From an uncultured Ruminococcus sp. (GTDB lineage Bacteria > Bacillota > Clostridia > Oscillospirales > Ruminococcaceae), in NCBI GenBank assembly GCA_937942105.1, contig CALDFS010000199.1, positions 1 to 9,466 on the forward strand: a stretch of 9,466 nt of DNA, read 5' to 3'. Below, piece after piece: positions 1 through 6,090 of this stretch. The first letter of the stretch is position 1; each line of letters starts with the position of its first letter. The translations under genes were made by a program, and so were the position numbers. The notes below the pieces were generated by a model. The model saw only the letters and a list, made by a program, of their open reading frames with translations, made no database searches and was not told the DNA's origin.

Positions 1-43
1 CACAGTGCTTCACGAAAAAGAATGAGTTCGGATTTGCACTATT

Positions 44-393
44 TGGTGGAGGCGACGAGAATCGAACTCGTGTCCGAAAACCCATCCTGCAAACCTTCTA
101 CGAGTGTAGCTTATCCTTTACATTCCCTCGGCCGGCGCGGACAAGCACGCTCCAAGCCTTGGTATCCGGTAATTCATTCGCCGGTCACCGGAGTCGCCGA
201 CGAACGTTCACTGCTAAGCGACGCCCAGACCGATGCCGCAGTGCTCATCGGCAGGACGGGCTGCTATTAGGCAGCAGCCAATTCTAAACTGTTATTGTCG
301 TTTAAAATTTAATTTTGCGCCGTTTTAAGAGAATGGCGCTTCCTCTACTCGCTTATTCGCCATCAAGATCCCCGTCGAAACCTTTACGCCCCC
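44..393 (-). ncRNA. ssrA: Transfer-messenger RNA (tmRNA), one-piece
   Basis: This RNA rescues stalled ribosomes: it enters as an alanyl-tRNA mimic with SmpB, then supplies a short reading frame encoding a degradation tag. The 5' end reads GGGGGCG, followed by the hallmark GGTTTCGACGGGG. The 3' end is CGCCTCC plus ACCA, so the CCA is genome-encoded. The seven acceptor-stem bases pair completely, with one G-U. A T-arm with stem ACGAG/CTCGT and loop TTCGATT lies just before the acceptor. The tag frame runs from about 302 to a TAA at 267-269, followed directly by TAG, and encodes NDNNSLELAAA; the exact resume codon is uncertain. The length of 350 nt is normal for a one-piece bacterial tmRNA. Ends were set by acceptor pairing. 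Pseudoknots were not folded. Confidence 0.95.
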
Positions 394-427
394 TTATATT
401 TCGCGCTGCGGATCATCCCGCATTATT

Positions 428-456
428 ATTATACAACACTATAAGCAGATTGTCAA
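428..456 (-). promoter_or_regulatory. Consensus sigma-70/sigma-A promoter of ssrA
   Basis: On the minus strand a perfect TTGACA (-35, 451-456) is separated by exactly 17 bp from a perfect TATAAT (-10, 428-433). The mature tmRNA 5' end lies about 35 nt downstream, so the primary transcript should carry a leader of roughly 28 nt. RNase P would be expected to remove it. A full-consensus promoter fits the high abundance of tmRNA. Confidence 0.9.
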
Positions 457-510
457 TATCAACTGTTTTACTTTTGTGGGATATTATAGATATCATCCCT
501 GGGCTTTTAT

Positions 511-577
511 GATATACGCCGCGTCTGGCTTGCGGGCTGCTATAGAGCTGTGCCCGCAGGATCTGGCGCGGCGTATC
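511..577 (-). terminator. Long imperfect hairpin between the repeat-protein gene and ssrA
   Basis: The arms at 511-523 (GATATACGCCGCG) and 567-577 (CGCGGCGTATC) pair, as do 531-537 (TGCGGGC) and 552-558 (GCCCGCA). The apical loop is about 14 nt and there is an asymmetric internal mismatch. The structure lies about 50 nt past the stop codon of the upstream minus-strand gene and just before the ssrA promoter, where a terminator is expected. No run of U follows on the minus strand, so intrinsic termination is doubtful. It may instead act as a 3'-end stabiliser or a Rho-associated structure. Confidence 0.45.
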
Positions 578-607
578 TTAAAAATCAATCTTTCGTGATG
601 CTTTTAT

Positions 608-620
608 CAGGCTAAGCCTG
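608..620. repeat. Short perfect palindrome just past a stop codon
   Basis: CAGGCTAAGCCTG is an inverted repeat with a 1-3 nt centre, beginning 8 nt beyond the TAA of the large minus-strand gene. No T-run follows on either strand, so it is not a convincing terminator alone. It could form part of a 3'-end structure together with the larger hairpin at 511-577. Confidence 0.35.
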
Positions 621-627
621 CATCATC

Positions 628-3600
628 TTATCTGACTGTGAACAGCAGCTCGTCATCTCCGCATTCAACGGGGTCGTCTACAACTATGTCTATAGCGCCG
701 CTGTCGTCGCTTCCGGGCTGGATCCATCTGCTTGTTCTGCCGTATTCATGACCGCATTCTGCGCAGACGTACCACTGATAGAAGCTGTCGGTGTACAGAC
801 CGTGAGAGTCTGGCTTGTGAAGTCTTGCCATGCCGCTGTAGAAGTGGTAGGTATCGTTGAGGTAGGTTATCGTCGGTCTATACATATAGGAATACTGAAG
901 CACTCCGCAGTAGCGGCAGACGCCGTTGCGGAAGCTGTGCCCGCTGGAGCTTGCATAGATAGTCTTGCCATATGACAGAACAGCTCCGCAGCCCAGGCAA
1001 TGTGTATCGCCGGTGTAGCCGTTAGCTATGCAGGTCGCCTTTACTGCTCCGCGAATTTCGGTGCCGCCTGCGTGATTTGTACTGTCGATTGAAAGGGATA
1101 CATCTGCAATTTCGTTGCTGCCTTCGGAATCGGAGTAATTCTTTCCGCACTTTTTGCAGTGATAATGCGCGATGTTTCCGGCTCTGGTGCAGGTAGGCGT
1201 TATTGCCGCTATATACTCAAGCTCATGGCTGTGCTGAAGCGCAGGGATGGATTCCGTCCTTGTTCTTTCGCAGACAGTGCAGGTGAAGGTCTTAACGCCA
1301 TCTTTTTCCTCGGTGGGCTGGGTGGTTATAACTCCATTGTCCCAAGTATGCGGGGTGAAGTCCAGCTTTCCGTCACAGCCGGAGCAGGTGTGCCAGTGGA
1401 AGCCATCGTCATGTGACCAGTCGGCGGAGATGCTGTGGCTTATCATCGGCAGAATCACGCTGTTATGGTCGCTGATCTCGGCGGTACCTTCGGAATCTGT
1501 AAACCATTTGCCGCAGGTGCAGGTGTAATATGCCAGGTTGCCGGTTTCGGTGCAGGTGGGTTTCTTCTCCGGCACAAGCGTAAGGCTGTGGGTGTGACCG
1601 GGGTCAAGCTTGGGTATGGTTTCAATGACGACCTTTCCACATACTGTGCAGGTGCTGGTCTTCTTGCCCTCGGCGGCTTCGGTGGGCTGTATAATCACTA
1701 CGTTCCATGAGTGACCTGCTATTCCGGTCTTATTGCCGCATTCGCATTCATGCCAGTGGCTGGTATCGTCATATTCCCATGTATCGGGGTAGGTGTGACC
1801 CTTTGCCGGGATAACCGTTGAAGCCAGAGTTATTTCAGTCTTGCCGTCCTCAGAGAAGTACTTGCCGCATGCCGAGCAGTGATTATAAGCGATATTTCCA
1901 GCTTCGGTGCAGGTGGCGTTCTTCGCGGGGGTGAGGGTAAATGTGTGACCCTTTGCCGGGATAACCGTTGAAGCCAGAGTTATTTCGGTCGCTCCGTCCT
2001 CAGAGAAGTACTTGCCGCATGCTGAGCAGTGATTATAAGCGATATTTCCTGCTTCGGTGCAGGTGGCGTTCTTTGCGGGGGTGAGGGTAAATGTGTGGGT
2101 GTGTTCGAGCTTTGAAACAGCTTCGGTCTTGGTGGCTTTGCAGGTAGTGCAGGTGAAGGTCTTAACGCCCTCTTTATTCTCGGTGGGCTTGGTGGTTATA
2201 ACGCCATCATCCCAATCATGAGCCGCCTTTTCAAGAAGCTCGTCACAGCCGGAGCAGGTGTGCCAGTGGTTGGTATCGTCATTAGACCAGACCTCGCTGG
2301 GCTTGTGGGTATGTGCAAGGTGGGGTATTTCCTCGGTCTTTGTAGCTCCGCAGACGGTGCAGGTAAATGTTTTAACGCCCTTGGCGGATTCTGTTGCGGG
2401 TGTGGTTATCTTGCCATCATCCCACTTGTGAGCTTCCTTGTCGATAAGCTCGTCACAGCCGGAGCAGGTGTGCCAGTGGTTTGTATCATCCTTGGACCAG
2501 GCCTCGCTGGGCTTGTGAGTGTGCGCAAGCTGAGGTATCTCCTCGGTCTTTGTAGCTCCGCAGACGGTGCAGGTGTATGTTTTAACGCCCTTGGCGGATT
2601 CTGTTGCAGGGGTGGTTATATTGCCATCATCCCACTTGTGAGCTTCCTTGTCGATAAGCTCGTCACAGCCGGAGCAGGTGTGCCAGTGGTTGGTATCGTC
2701 TTTAGACCACTCTTCGGAGAAGGTGTGGGAGTGTTCAAGCTTTGCAATGTCTTCTGTCTTGGTAGCGTTGCAGATAGCACAGGTGAAGGTTTTAACGCCC
2801 TTAGAGGTTTCGGTGGGCTGGGTGGTTACCTTGCCCTCGTCCCACTTGTGGGCTTCCTTGTCGATAGACTCGTCCTTGTGCTCGCAGGTGGCGGCGTGCC
2901 AATGGTAGGTATCATCTTTAGACCATTCGGTGGAGAAGGTGTGGGAGTGCGGCTTTTCCCCATAGCTCAAAGTAGAAGGGGTAAGTATATCCTTGGAAAT
3001 AAGCGACGTTGTATCGCTGTCATACATATATGTCACGCCGGCGACCTTATAGCCGTTTGATATAAGCTCTACACCCTTAAGGCAGAGCTTATCGGGGGAG
3101 CCGATAGTGCCGGTATCGCAGTTGGTAACGTCAACAACATAGCTTTTGCCGTCAAGCACTACTAAGTTCCACATATGAGCGCCCGCGCCGGTGCCGCCCT
3201 TCATAGTTCCGGTTACGGTGTAGCACTCGATATCGGCAAGCTCGCACAGGTACTTGAACGCCTTGGAATATCCCTCGCAGACGACGTTGGTTTTTTCGTC
3301 GCCATCGAAGACGTTGGTAAGCTGGAAGGAATCGCCGTAGGCTCCGCCATTGGCGGCTGCGGTGTCATAGCTTACCAGCTTGCAGATTTCGTCCTTAAAA
3401 TATTTTACCTTTTCGGCATCGCCTGATGGAGCCTTTTTAACTATGTCTTCGGCATTTTTTACAGCCTTGTTTGCAGCGCTGATTTTGGCGGGGTCGGTCG
3501 TATATTCATTCGCCCCGCGGTAGCTTGAAGCTACCTTCATTAATACCGATGACAGTATGTAGCTGCTGCCGTTGCTCATAATGCCAAAGCTTGTTCCGGC

Positions 3601-4035
3601 GGTTTTATCATACCAGTAAAGCTCGGAAGAACAGTCTAGCAGAAGAGCGTCTAACACCTTGCCAACTTTTTGTTTAAATTCTTCCTCGTTTGCCACTGTG
3701 ATTTTAATATTCAGGTTTGTGAATTCGGTGCTGCTTTCTTCACCGCTTGCTATCTTCTTGATTTTTGAAAGAAGCGTGGTATATGCAGCCTGAAGCTCAG
3801 CGTCAAGCTTATCCCTGCCGCTGGTGGTGGAATAGGTCTGCACCCCGCCGCCATAGAACAGCCCTTCAACGTATTGGTCGAACAGCTCATCGTTATCGGC
3901 GGCGCCGGGCTGGGTTACCGTAGCCTTAGGCGAGCCGCTTTCAAGCCCCGCGGCGAATGCCGAAGCCGTCATCGAAAGCAGCATTGATGCACTCAGCGCG
4001 AGTGCTGCGGCTTTTTTAAGTAAATTCTTTTTCAA
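628..4035 (-). CDS. Secreted transglutaminase-like protein with tandem HWH/CxxC repeats
   Basis: A 1135-residue exported protein. Residues 1-29 form a classic signal peptide (basic KK..KK, hydrophobic core, cleavage probably near AFAA). Residues 210-310 resemble the transglutaminase-like (papain-fold) domain: C253 in VVCEGYS, H287 in AHMWN and D302 in VDVTN form a plausible catalytic triad. From 363 to about 934 come six type-A repeats of about 70 residues (363, 435, 505, 575, 747, 867) with HWH, a CxxC pair in most, AHxW and a second CxxC. They are interleaved with four type-B repeats of about 50 residues (645, 697, 814, 935) containing ATCT-GNIAY-HCxxCGK. A further Cys-rich module follows at 988-1045. 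No LPXTG or C-terminal membrane segment is visible, so it is probably secreted or held non-covalently. Zinc binding is inferred from the Cys/His pattern. The start is TTG, chosen because a strong ribosome binding site and the signal peptide both fit it. The substrate is unknown. Confidence 0.9.
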   Translation of the reverse strand: MKKNLLKKAAALALSASMLLSMTASAFAAGLESGSPKATVTQPGAADNDELFDQYVEGLFYGGGVQTYSTTSGRDKLDAELQAAYTTLLSKIKKIASGEESSTEFTNLNIKITVANEEEFKQKVGKVLDALLLDCSSELYWYDKTAGTSFGIMSNGSSYILSSVLMKVASSYRGANEYTTDPAKISAANKAVKNAEDIVKKAPSGDAEKVKYFKDEICKLVSYDTAAANGGAYGDSFQLTNVFDGDEKTNVVCEGYSKAFKYLCELADIECYTVTGTMKGGTGAGAHMWNLVVLDGKSYVVDVTNCDTGTIGSPDKLCLKGVELISNGYKVAGVTYMYDSDTTSLISKDILTPSTLSYGEKPHSHTFSTEWSKDDTYHWHAATCEHKDESIDKEAHKWDEGKVTTQPTETSKGVKTFTCAICNATKTEDIAKLEHSHTFSEEWSKDDTNHWHTCSGCDELIDKEAHKWDDGNITTPATESAKGVKTYTCTVCGATKTEEIPQLAHTHKPSEAWSKDDTNHWHTCSGCDELIDKEAHKWDDGKITTPATESAKGVKTFTCTVCGATKTEEIPHLAHTHKPSEVWSNDDTNHWHTCSGCDELLEKAAHDWDDGVITTKPTENKEGVKTFTCTTCKATKTEAVSKLEHTHTFTLTPAKNATCTEAGNIAYNHCSACGKYFSEDGATEITLASTVIPAKGHTFTLTPAKNATCTEAGNIAYNHCSACGKYFSEDGKTEITLASTVIPAKGHTYPDTWEYDDTSHWHECECGNKTGIAGHSWNVVIIQPTEAAEGKKTSTCTVCGKVVIETIPKLDPGHTHSLTLVPEKKPTCTETGNLAYYTCTCGKWFTDSEGTAEISDHNSVILPMISHSISADWSHDDGFHWHTCSGCDGKLDFTPHTWDNGVITTQPTEEKDGVKTFTCTVCERTRTESIPALQHSHELEYIAAITPTCTRAGNIAHYHCKKCGKNYSDSEGSNEIADVSLSIDSTNHAGGTEIRGAVKATCIANGYTGDTHCLGCGAVLSYGKTIYASSSGHSFRNGVCRYCGVLQYSYMYRPTITYLNDTYHFYSGMARLHKPDSHGLYTDSFYQWYVCAECGHEYGRTSRWIQPGSDDSGAIDIVVDDPVECGDDELLFTVR
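1798..2103 (-). repeat. Two near-identical ~150-bp tandem units (type-B repeats)
   Basis: Units 1798-1947 and 1948-2103 encode residues 697-746 and 645-696 of the repeat protein. Read by eye, they differ at about seven of 150 positions, including silent sites, which points to recent duplication or gene conversion. Both encode the block TPAKNATCTEAGNIAYNHC. The second unit has two extra codons at its 5' end. Confidence 0.9.
2104..2949 (-). repeat. Four tandem 210-216 bp units (type-A repeats)
   Basis: The units are 2734-2949 (216 bp), 2524-2733, 2314-2523 and 2104-2313 (210 bp each). In the middle two, a core of roughly 150 bp is almost identical, including synonymous positions. The first unit is divergent: its CSGCDEL segment is replaced by a longer one reading ATCEHKDES, losing one cysteine. 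The array is a likely site of copy-number change by slippage or recombination. Confidence 0.9.
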
Positions 4036-4041
4036 GGGGAT

Positions 4042-4050
4042 CCCTCCTTA
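4042..4050 (-). promoter_or_regulatory. Strong ribosome binding site that fixes a TTG start
   Basis: The minus strand reads TAAGGAGGG, then six bases, then TTG AAA AAG. The near-perfect anti-SD match and optimal spacing support TTG as the initiation codon. The next in-frame ATG (Met18) would cut away half of the signal peptide and has no such site. Confidence 0.85.
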
Positions 4051-4055
4051 TAATT

Positions 4056-4102
4056 CCTGCAAAACGCAGGTGAATGCCGCGCGGAATAAGCGCTCCGCCG
4101 GC
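4056..4102 (-). promoter_or_regulatory. Two hairpins in the leader of the repeat-protein mRNA
   Basis: The leader is about 120 nt. One hairpin (4056-4070, CCTGC-GTTTT-GCAGG on the minus strand) ends only a few bases upstream of the ribosome binding site. A second (4076-4102) pairs GCCG/CGGC and CGGA/TCCG around a central segment. No known riboswitch consensus was recognised. They could stabilise the 5' end or gate translation; this is inference. Confidence 0.45.
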
Positions 4103-4160
4103 GTTTGGTTGTTCTGTTAAAAGCTGATAATAAGTGCTTTGAATACAATTATCCAAATAT

Positions 4161-4190
4161 AGTATAGCATATTGCATTGCGGCGTGTCAA
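4161..4190 (-). promoter_or_regulatory. Promoter of the repeat-protein gene
   Basis: On the minus strand TTGACA (4185-4190) lies 18 bp from TATACT (4161-4166), which is preceded by TGC like a partial extended -10. Transcription would start near 4154, giving a leader of about 120 nt. The promoter fires away from the malQ promoter, and the two share the repeat-bearing region between them. Confidence 0.75.
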
Positions 4191-4233
4191 GAGGAAATAG
4201 GGTGAACAATGTGTGAAATCTATATAAAGCCGA

Positions 4234-4305
4234 CAGCTGTGCGTTTCTTGACAAGTTCAAACAACTGTACGTTCACAAGTTAACAACTGTGCGTTCACAA
4301 GTTGA
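4234..4305. promoter_or_regulatory. Operator-like cluster of 22-bp near-palindromic repeats
   Basis: Two adjacent 22-bp units (4262-4283 and 4284-4305) differ at only two positions and share AACTGT-R-CGTTCACAAGTT. Each is an imperfect palindrome: CAAC/GTTG outer arms and TGTG/CACA inner arms with one unpaired A (first copy slightly weaker). A third, degenerate copy at 4234-4261 keeps GCTGTGCGTT and ACAAGTTCAA but has a few extra bases. The last unit runs into the -35 hexamer (4302-4307) of the malQ promoter. Repeats in phase over a -35 box are typical of regulator binding sites. The regulator is not in this window. Confidence 0.7.
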
Positions 4306-4330
4306 CAATCCCGCTTTAAAGGAGTATAAT
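4302..4330 (+). promoter_or_regulatory. Consensus promoter of the malQ-nadE operon
   Basis: A perfect TTGACA (4302-4307), a 17-bp spacer and a perfect TATAAT (4325-4330) sit 84 bp upstream of the malQ start. Transcription should start near 4337. So strong a core promoter makes repression by a protein at the overlapping repeats more likely than a need for activation. The ~77-nt leader contains a tandem 10-bp repeat, GCGGATTATC (4345 and 4356), and possible CGGCG/CGCCG pairing (4340-4344 with 4373-4377). Confidence 0.88.
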
Positions 4331-4413
4331 ATCATAGTTCGGCGGCGGATTATCTGCGGATTATCGCGCTGGCGCCGTTACATCACACATTATATTATAT
4401 TGGAGAGATTATT

Positions 4414-5886
4414 ATGAGATCAAGCGGAATCCTGATGGGCGTGGCGTCGCTTCCCGGAAAGTATGGCATAGGCAAGCTGGGCGCCGAGGCACGCGCATTT
4501 GTTGATTTTCTGAAAAAGGCTAAGCAGCACTATTGGCAGATTCTGCCCCTTGCACCCACCGGCTACGGCGATTCGCCCTACCAATCCTGCTCGTGCTCGG
4601 CGGGAAATCCTTATTTTATAGACCTTGAAACGCTCGAAGCCGAGGGACTTTTAAAGCCGGAGGATTACAAAAACGTCGCCTTTGGGGACAATCCGCGCTA
4701 CATTCACTACGGTATGCTTTACGAAACGGTTGCGCCGGTATTAAGAAAGGCGTATTCACGGTTCACGCCGGATGATGACTACCGCCAGTTCTTAGAAAAA
4801 AACTACGACTGGGTTGGCGACTATGCGCTGTTCATGGCAGTTAAGGACGATAACGGCGGCAAGCCGTGGTACGAGTGGGAGCGCCCCTTAAAGATGGCTG
4901 AGCCGTGGGCGTTAGAGGACGCTAAGCGCCGCCTTGAGAAGGAAATCGGCTTTTACATATTCGTTCAGTATGAGTTCTACAAGCAGTGGTTCGCGCTGAA
5001 AAAGTATGCCAATCAGAACGGTATTGAGATAATAGGCGATATGCCCATCTACTGCGCATATGACAGTGTGGAGGCATGGCTTCACCCCGAGCTGTTTGAG
5101 TTCGACGGCGAAAAGCGCCCGATAACCGTTGCGGGCTGCCCGCCAGATCAGTACGCCGAAAAGGGTCAGCTGTGGGGAAACCCTATATACAACTGGAAGG
5201 CAATGCAGGCAAACGGCTATAACTGGTGGGTAAGGCGGATAGGCTTTGCAACCGATTTGGTGGATGTTCTTAGGATTGACCATTTCAGGGGCTTCGCGGG
5301 GTACTATTCCATCCCGTATGGGGACAGCGACGCTATGCGAGGAAGCTGGCGGCAGGGACCCGGAATGGAGCTGTTCAATTCCTGCAACTACTGGCTGGGC
5401 AAGAAGCGCATCATTGCGGAGGACCTGGGATTCGTCACGCGGGAGGTCGGGGAGCTTTTGAAGGCTACCGGATACCCCGGAATGAAGGTATTGCAGTTTG
5501 CGTTCGACCCCAAGGCGAAGAGCGATTATCTGCCCTGCAACTTTGAGACTTCGGAGTGCGTATGCTACACCTCCACCCACGACAGCGACACTGCCAAGGG
5601 CTGGGCGGAGAAGTTAGAGGGCGAAAGCTTGAAGTATTGTCTTGAATACATGGGTATTAAGGACAAGAAGGACATCCCCGAGGGACTGTTGAGATTGGCT
5701 TGGAGCAGTACAGCGGCTATCGCTGTTGCGCAGCCGCAGGATTTGCTTGGAATCGGCAACGAGGCAAGAATTAATGTTCCCGGAACGCTTGGACTGAACT
5801 GGAGATGGAGGCTGGGCGAGGAGGATTGCTCGGATGAGCTGGCAGAGAAGCTGGCGCGGTTGAATAAGGTATACAACAGATGTTAA
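4414..5886 (+). CDS. malQ: 4-alpha-glucanotransferase (amylomaltase, GH77)
   Basis: A cytoplasmic disproportionating enzyme that moves alpha-1,4-glucan segments between maltodextrins and releases glucose, feeding maltose or glycogen breakdown. The 490 residues match the usual length of short bacterial MalQ. Family landmarks in order: SGILMGVASLPGKYGIG at 4-20, GDSPYQ at 52-57, GDMPIYCAYDSVEAW at 208-222, GQLWGNPIYNW at 251-261, the nucleophile D289 in RIDHFRG, acid/base E336 in AEDLG, and stabiliser D390 in THDSDT. The end, NVPGTLGLNWRWR, is also typical. The family usually has THDND, so Ser at 391 is slightly unusual. The ATG follows GGAGAG with 6-nt spacing. It is the first gene of an operon with the next three, under the 4302-4330 promoter. 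The GH77 assignment is firm. Confidence 0.96.
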   Translation: MRSSGILMGVASLPGKYGIGKLGAEARAFVDFLKKAKQHYWQILPLAPTGYGDSPYQSCSCSAGNPYFIDLETLEAEGLLKPEDYKNVAFGDNPRYIHYGMLYETVAPVLRKAYSRFTPDDDYRQFLEKNYDWVGDYALFMAVKDDNGGKPWYEWERPLKMAEPWALEDAKRRLEKEIGFYIFVQYEFYKQWFALKKYANQNGIEIIGDMPIYCAYDSVEAWLHPELFEFDGEKRPITVAGCPPDQYAEKGQLWGNPIYNWKAMQANGYNWWVRRIGFATDLVDVLRIDHFRGFAGYYSIPYGDSDAMRGSWRQGPGMELFNSCNYWLGKKRIIAEDLGFVTREVGELLKATGYPGMKVLQFAFDPKAKSDYLPCNFETSECVCYTSTHDSDTAKGWAEKLEGESLKYCLEYMGIKDKKDIPEGLLRLAWSSTAAIAVAQPQDLLGIGNEARINVPGTLGLNWRWRLGEEDCSDELAEKLARLNKVYNRC

Positions 5887-6077
5887 AATCAGGTGACAAG
5901 CAAAAATCCACCACCTGCGAAACCTGCGCAAACTACGTCTGGGACGAGGACTGGGAGGAATACTCCTGCATGGTAAACCTCGACGAAGACGAATATGCAA
6001 GGTTCATATCCGAAACAAATTACTCATGTCCTTATTATAGGCTTGATGATGAGTATAAGATTGCAAGAAAGCAGTAA
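5880..6077 (+). CDS. Small four-cysteine protein (DUF6472-like)
   Basis: A 65-residue acidic protein with cysteines at 13, 16, 30 and 50 (CETC, YSC, YSCPYY). The central NLDEDEYARF and the ending DDEYKIARKQ match what I recall of DUF6472, a family of about 60 residues found in Clostridia. The pattern CxxC-x13-C-x19-C suggests one zinc or iron-sulfur site, but the function is unknown. The ATG lies inside the malQ stop region (7-nt overlap), so translation is probably coupled. A weak AAGG lies 10 nt upstream. There is no signal peptide or membrane segment. Coding status is supported by the overlap, the conserved-looking cysteines and the snug fit before the next gene. The family name comes from memory of motifs, not a search. 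Confidence 0.85.
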   Translation: MLKSGDKQKSTTCETCANYVWDEDWEEYSCMVNLDEDEYARFISETNYSCPYYRLDDEYKIARKQ

Positions 6078-6090
6078 AAGGATCATGCCA

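Noticed and set aside
22..270. Plus-strand frame over the first 270 bases, and a possible tRNA at the 3' end
   Set aside because: The interval is the tmRNA. The tRNA-like end belongs to its acceptor and T-arm, since the 5' partner strand is 340 nt away and the D-arm/anticodon of a tRNA is missing.
628..900. A cell-wall sorting signal at the C-terminus of the repeat protein
   Set aside because: The tail ends in DDELLFTVR with no LPXTG-like motif, hydrophobic stretch or basic tail.
1070..2949. A CRISPR-like array
   Set aside because: The repeats are 150-216 bp, in frame and coding, with no unique spacers of constant size and no cas genes.
2218..3060. A 280-residue repetitive frame on the plus strand
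   Set aside because: It is the complement of the type-A repeat array. Its periodicity is inherited from the real minus-strand gene, which has a signal peptide, triad and start signals.
4912..5580. A 222-residue minus-strand frame within malQ
   Set aside because: Antisense shadow of a well-supported GH77 gene, with no start signals or motifs.
5995..6090. A longer N-terminus for the acetyltransferase
   Set aside because: It would overlap the previous gene by 83 nt in another frame. A good ribosome binding site sits directly before ATG 6091, where the GNAT fold begins.
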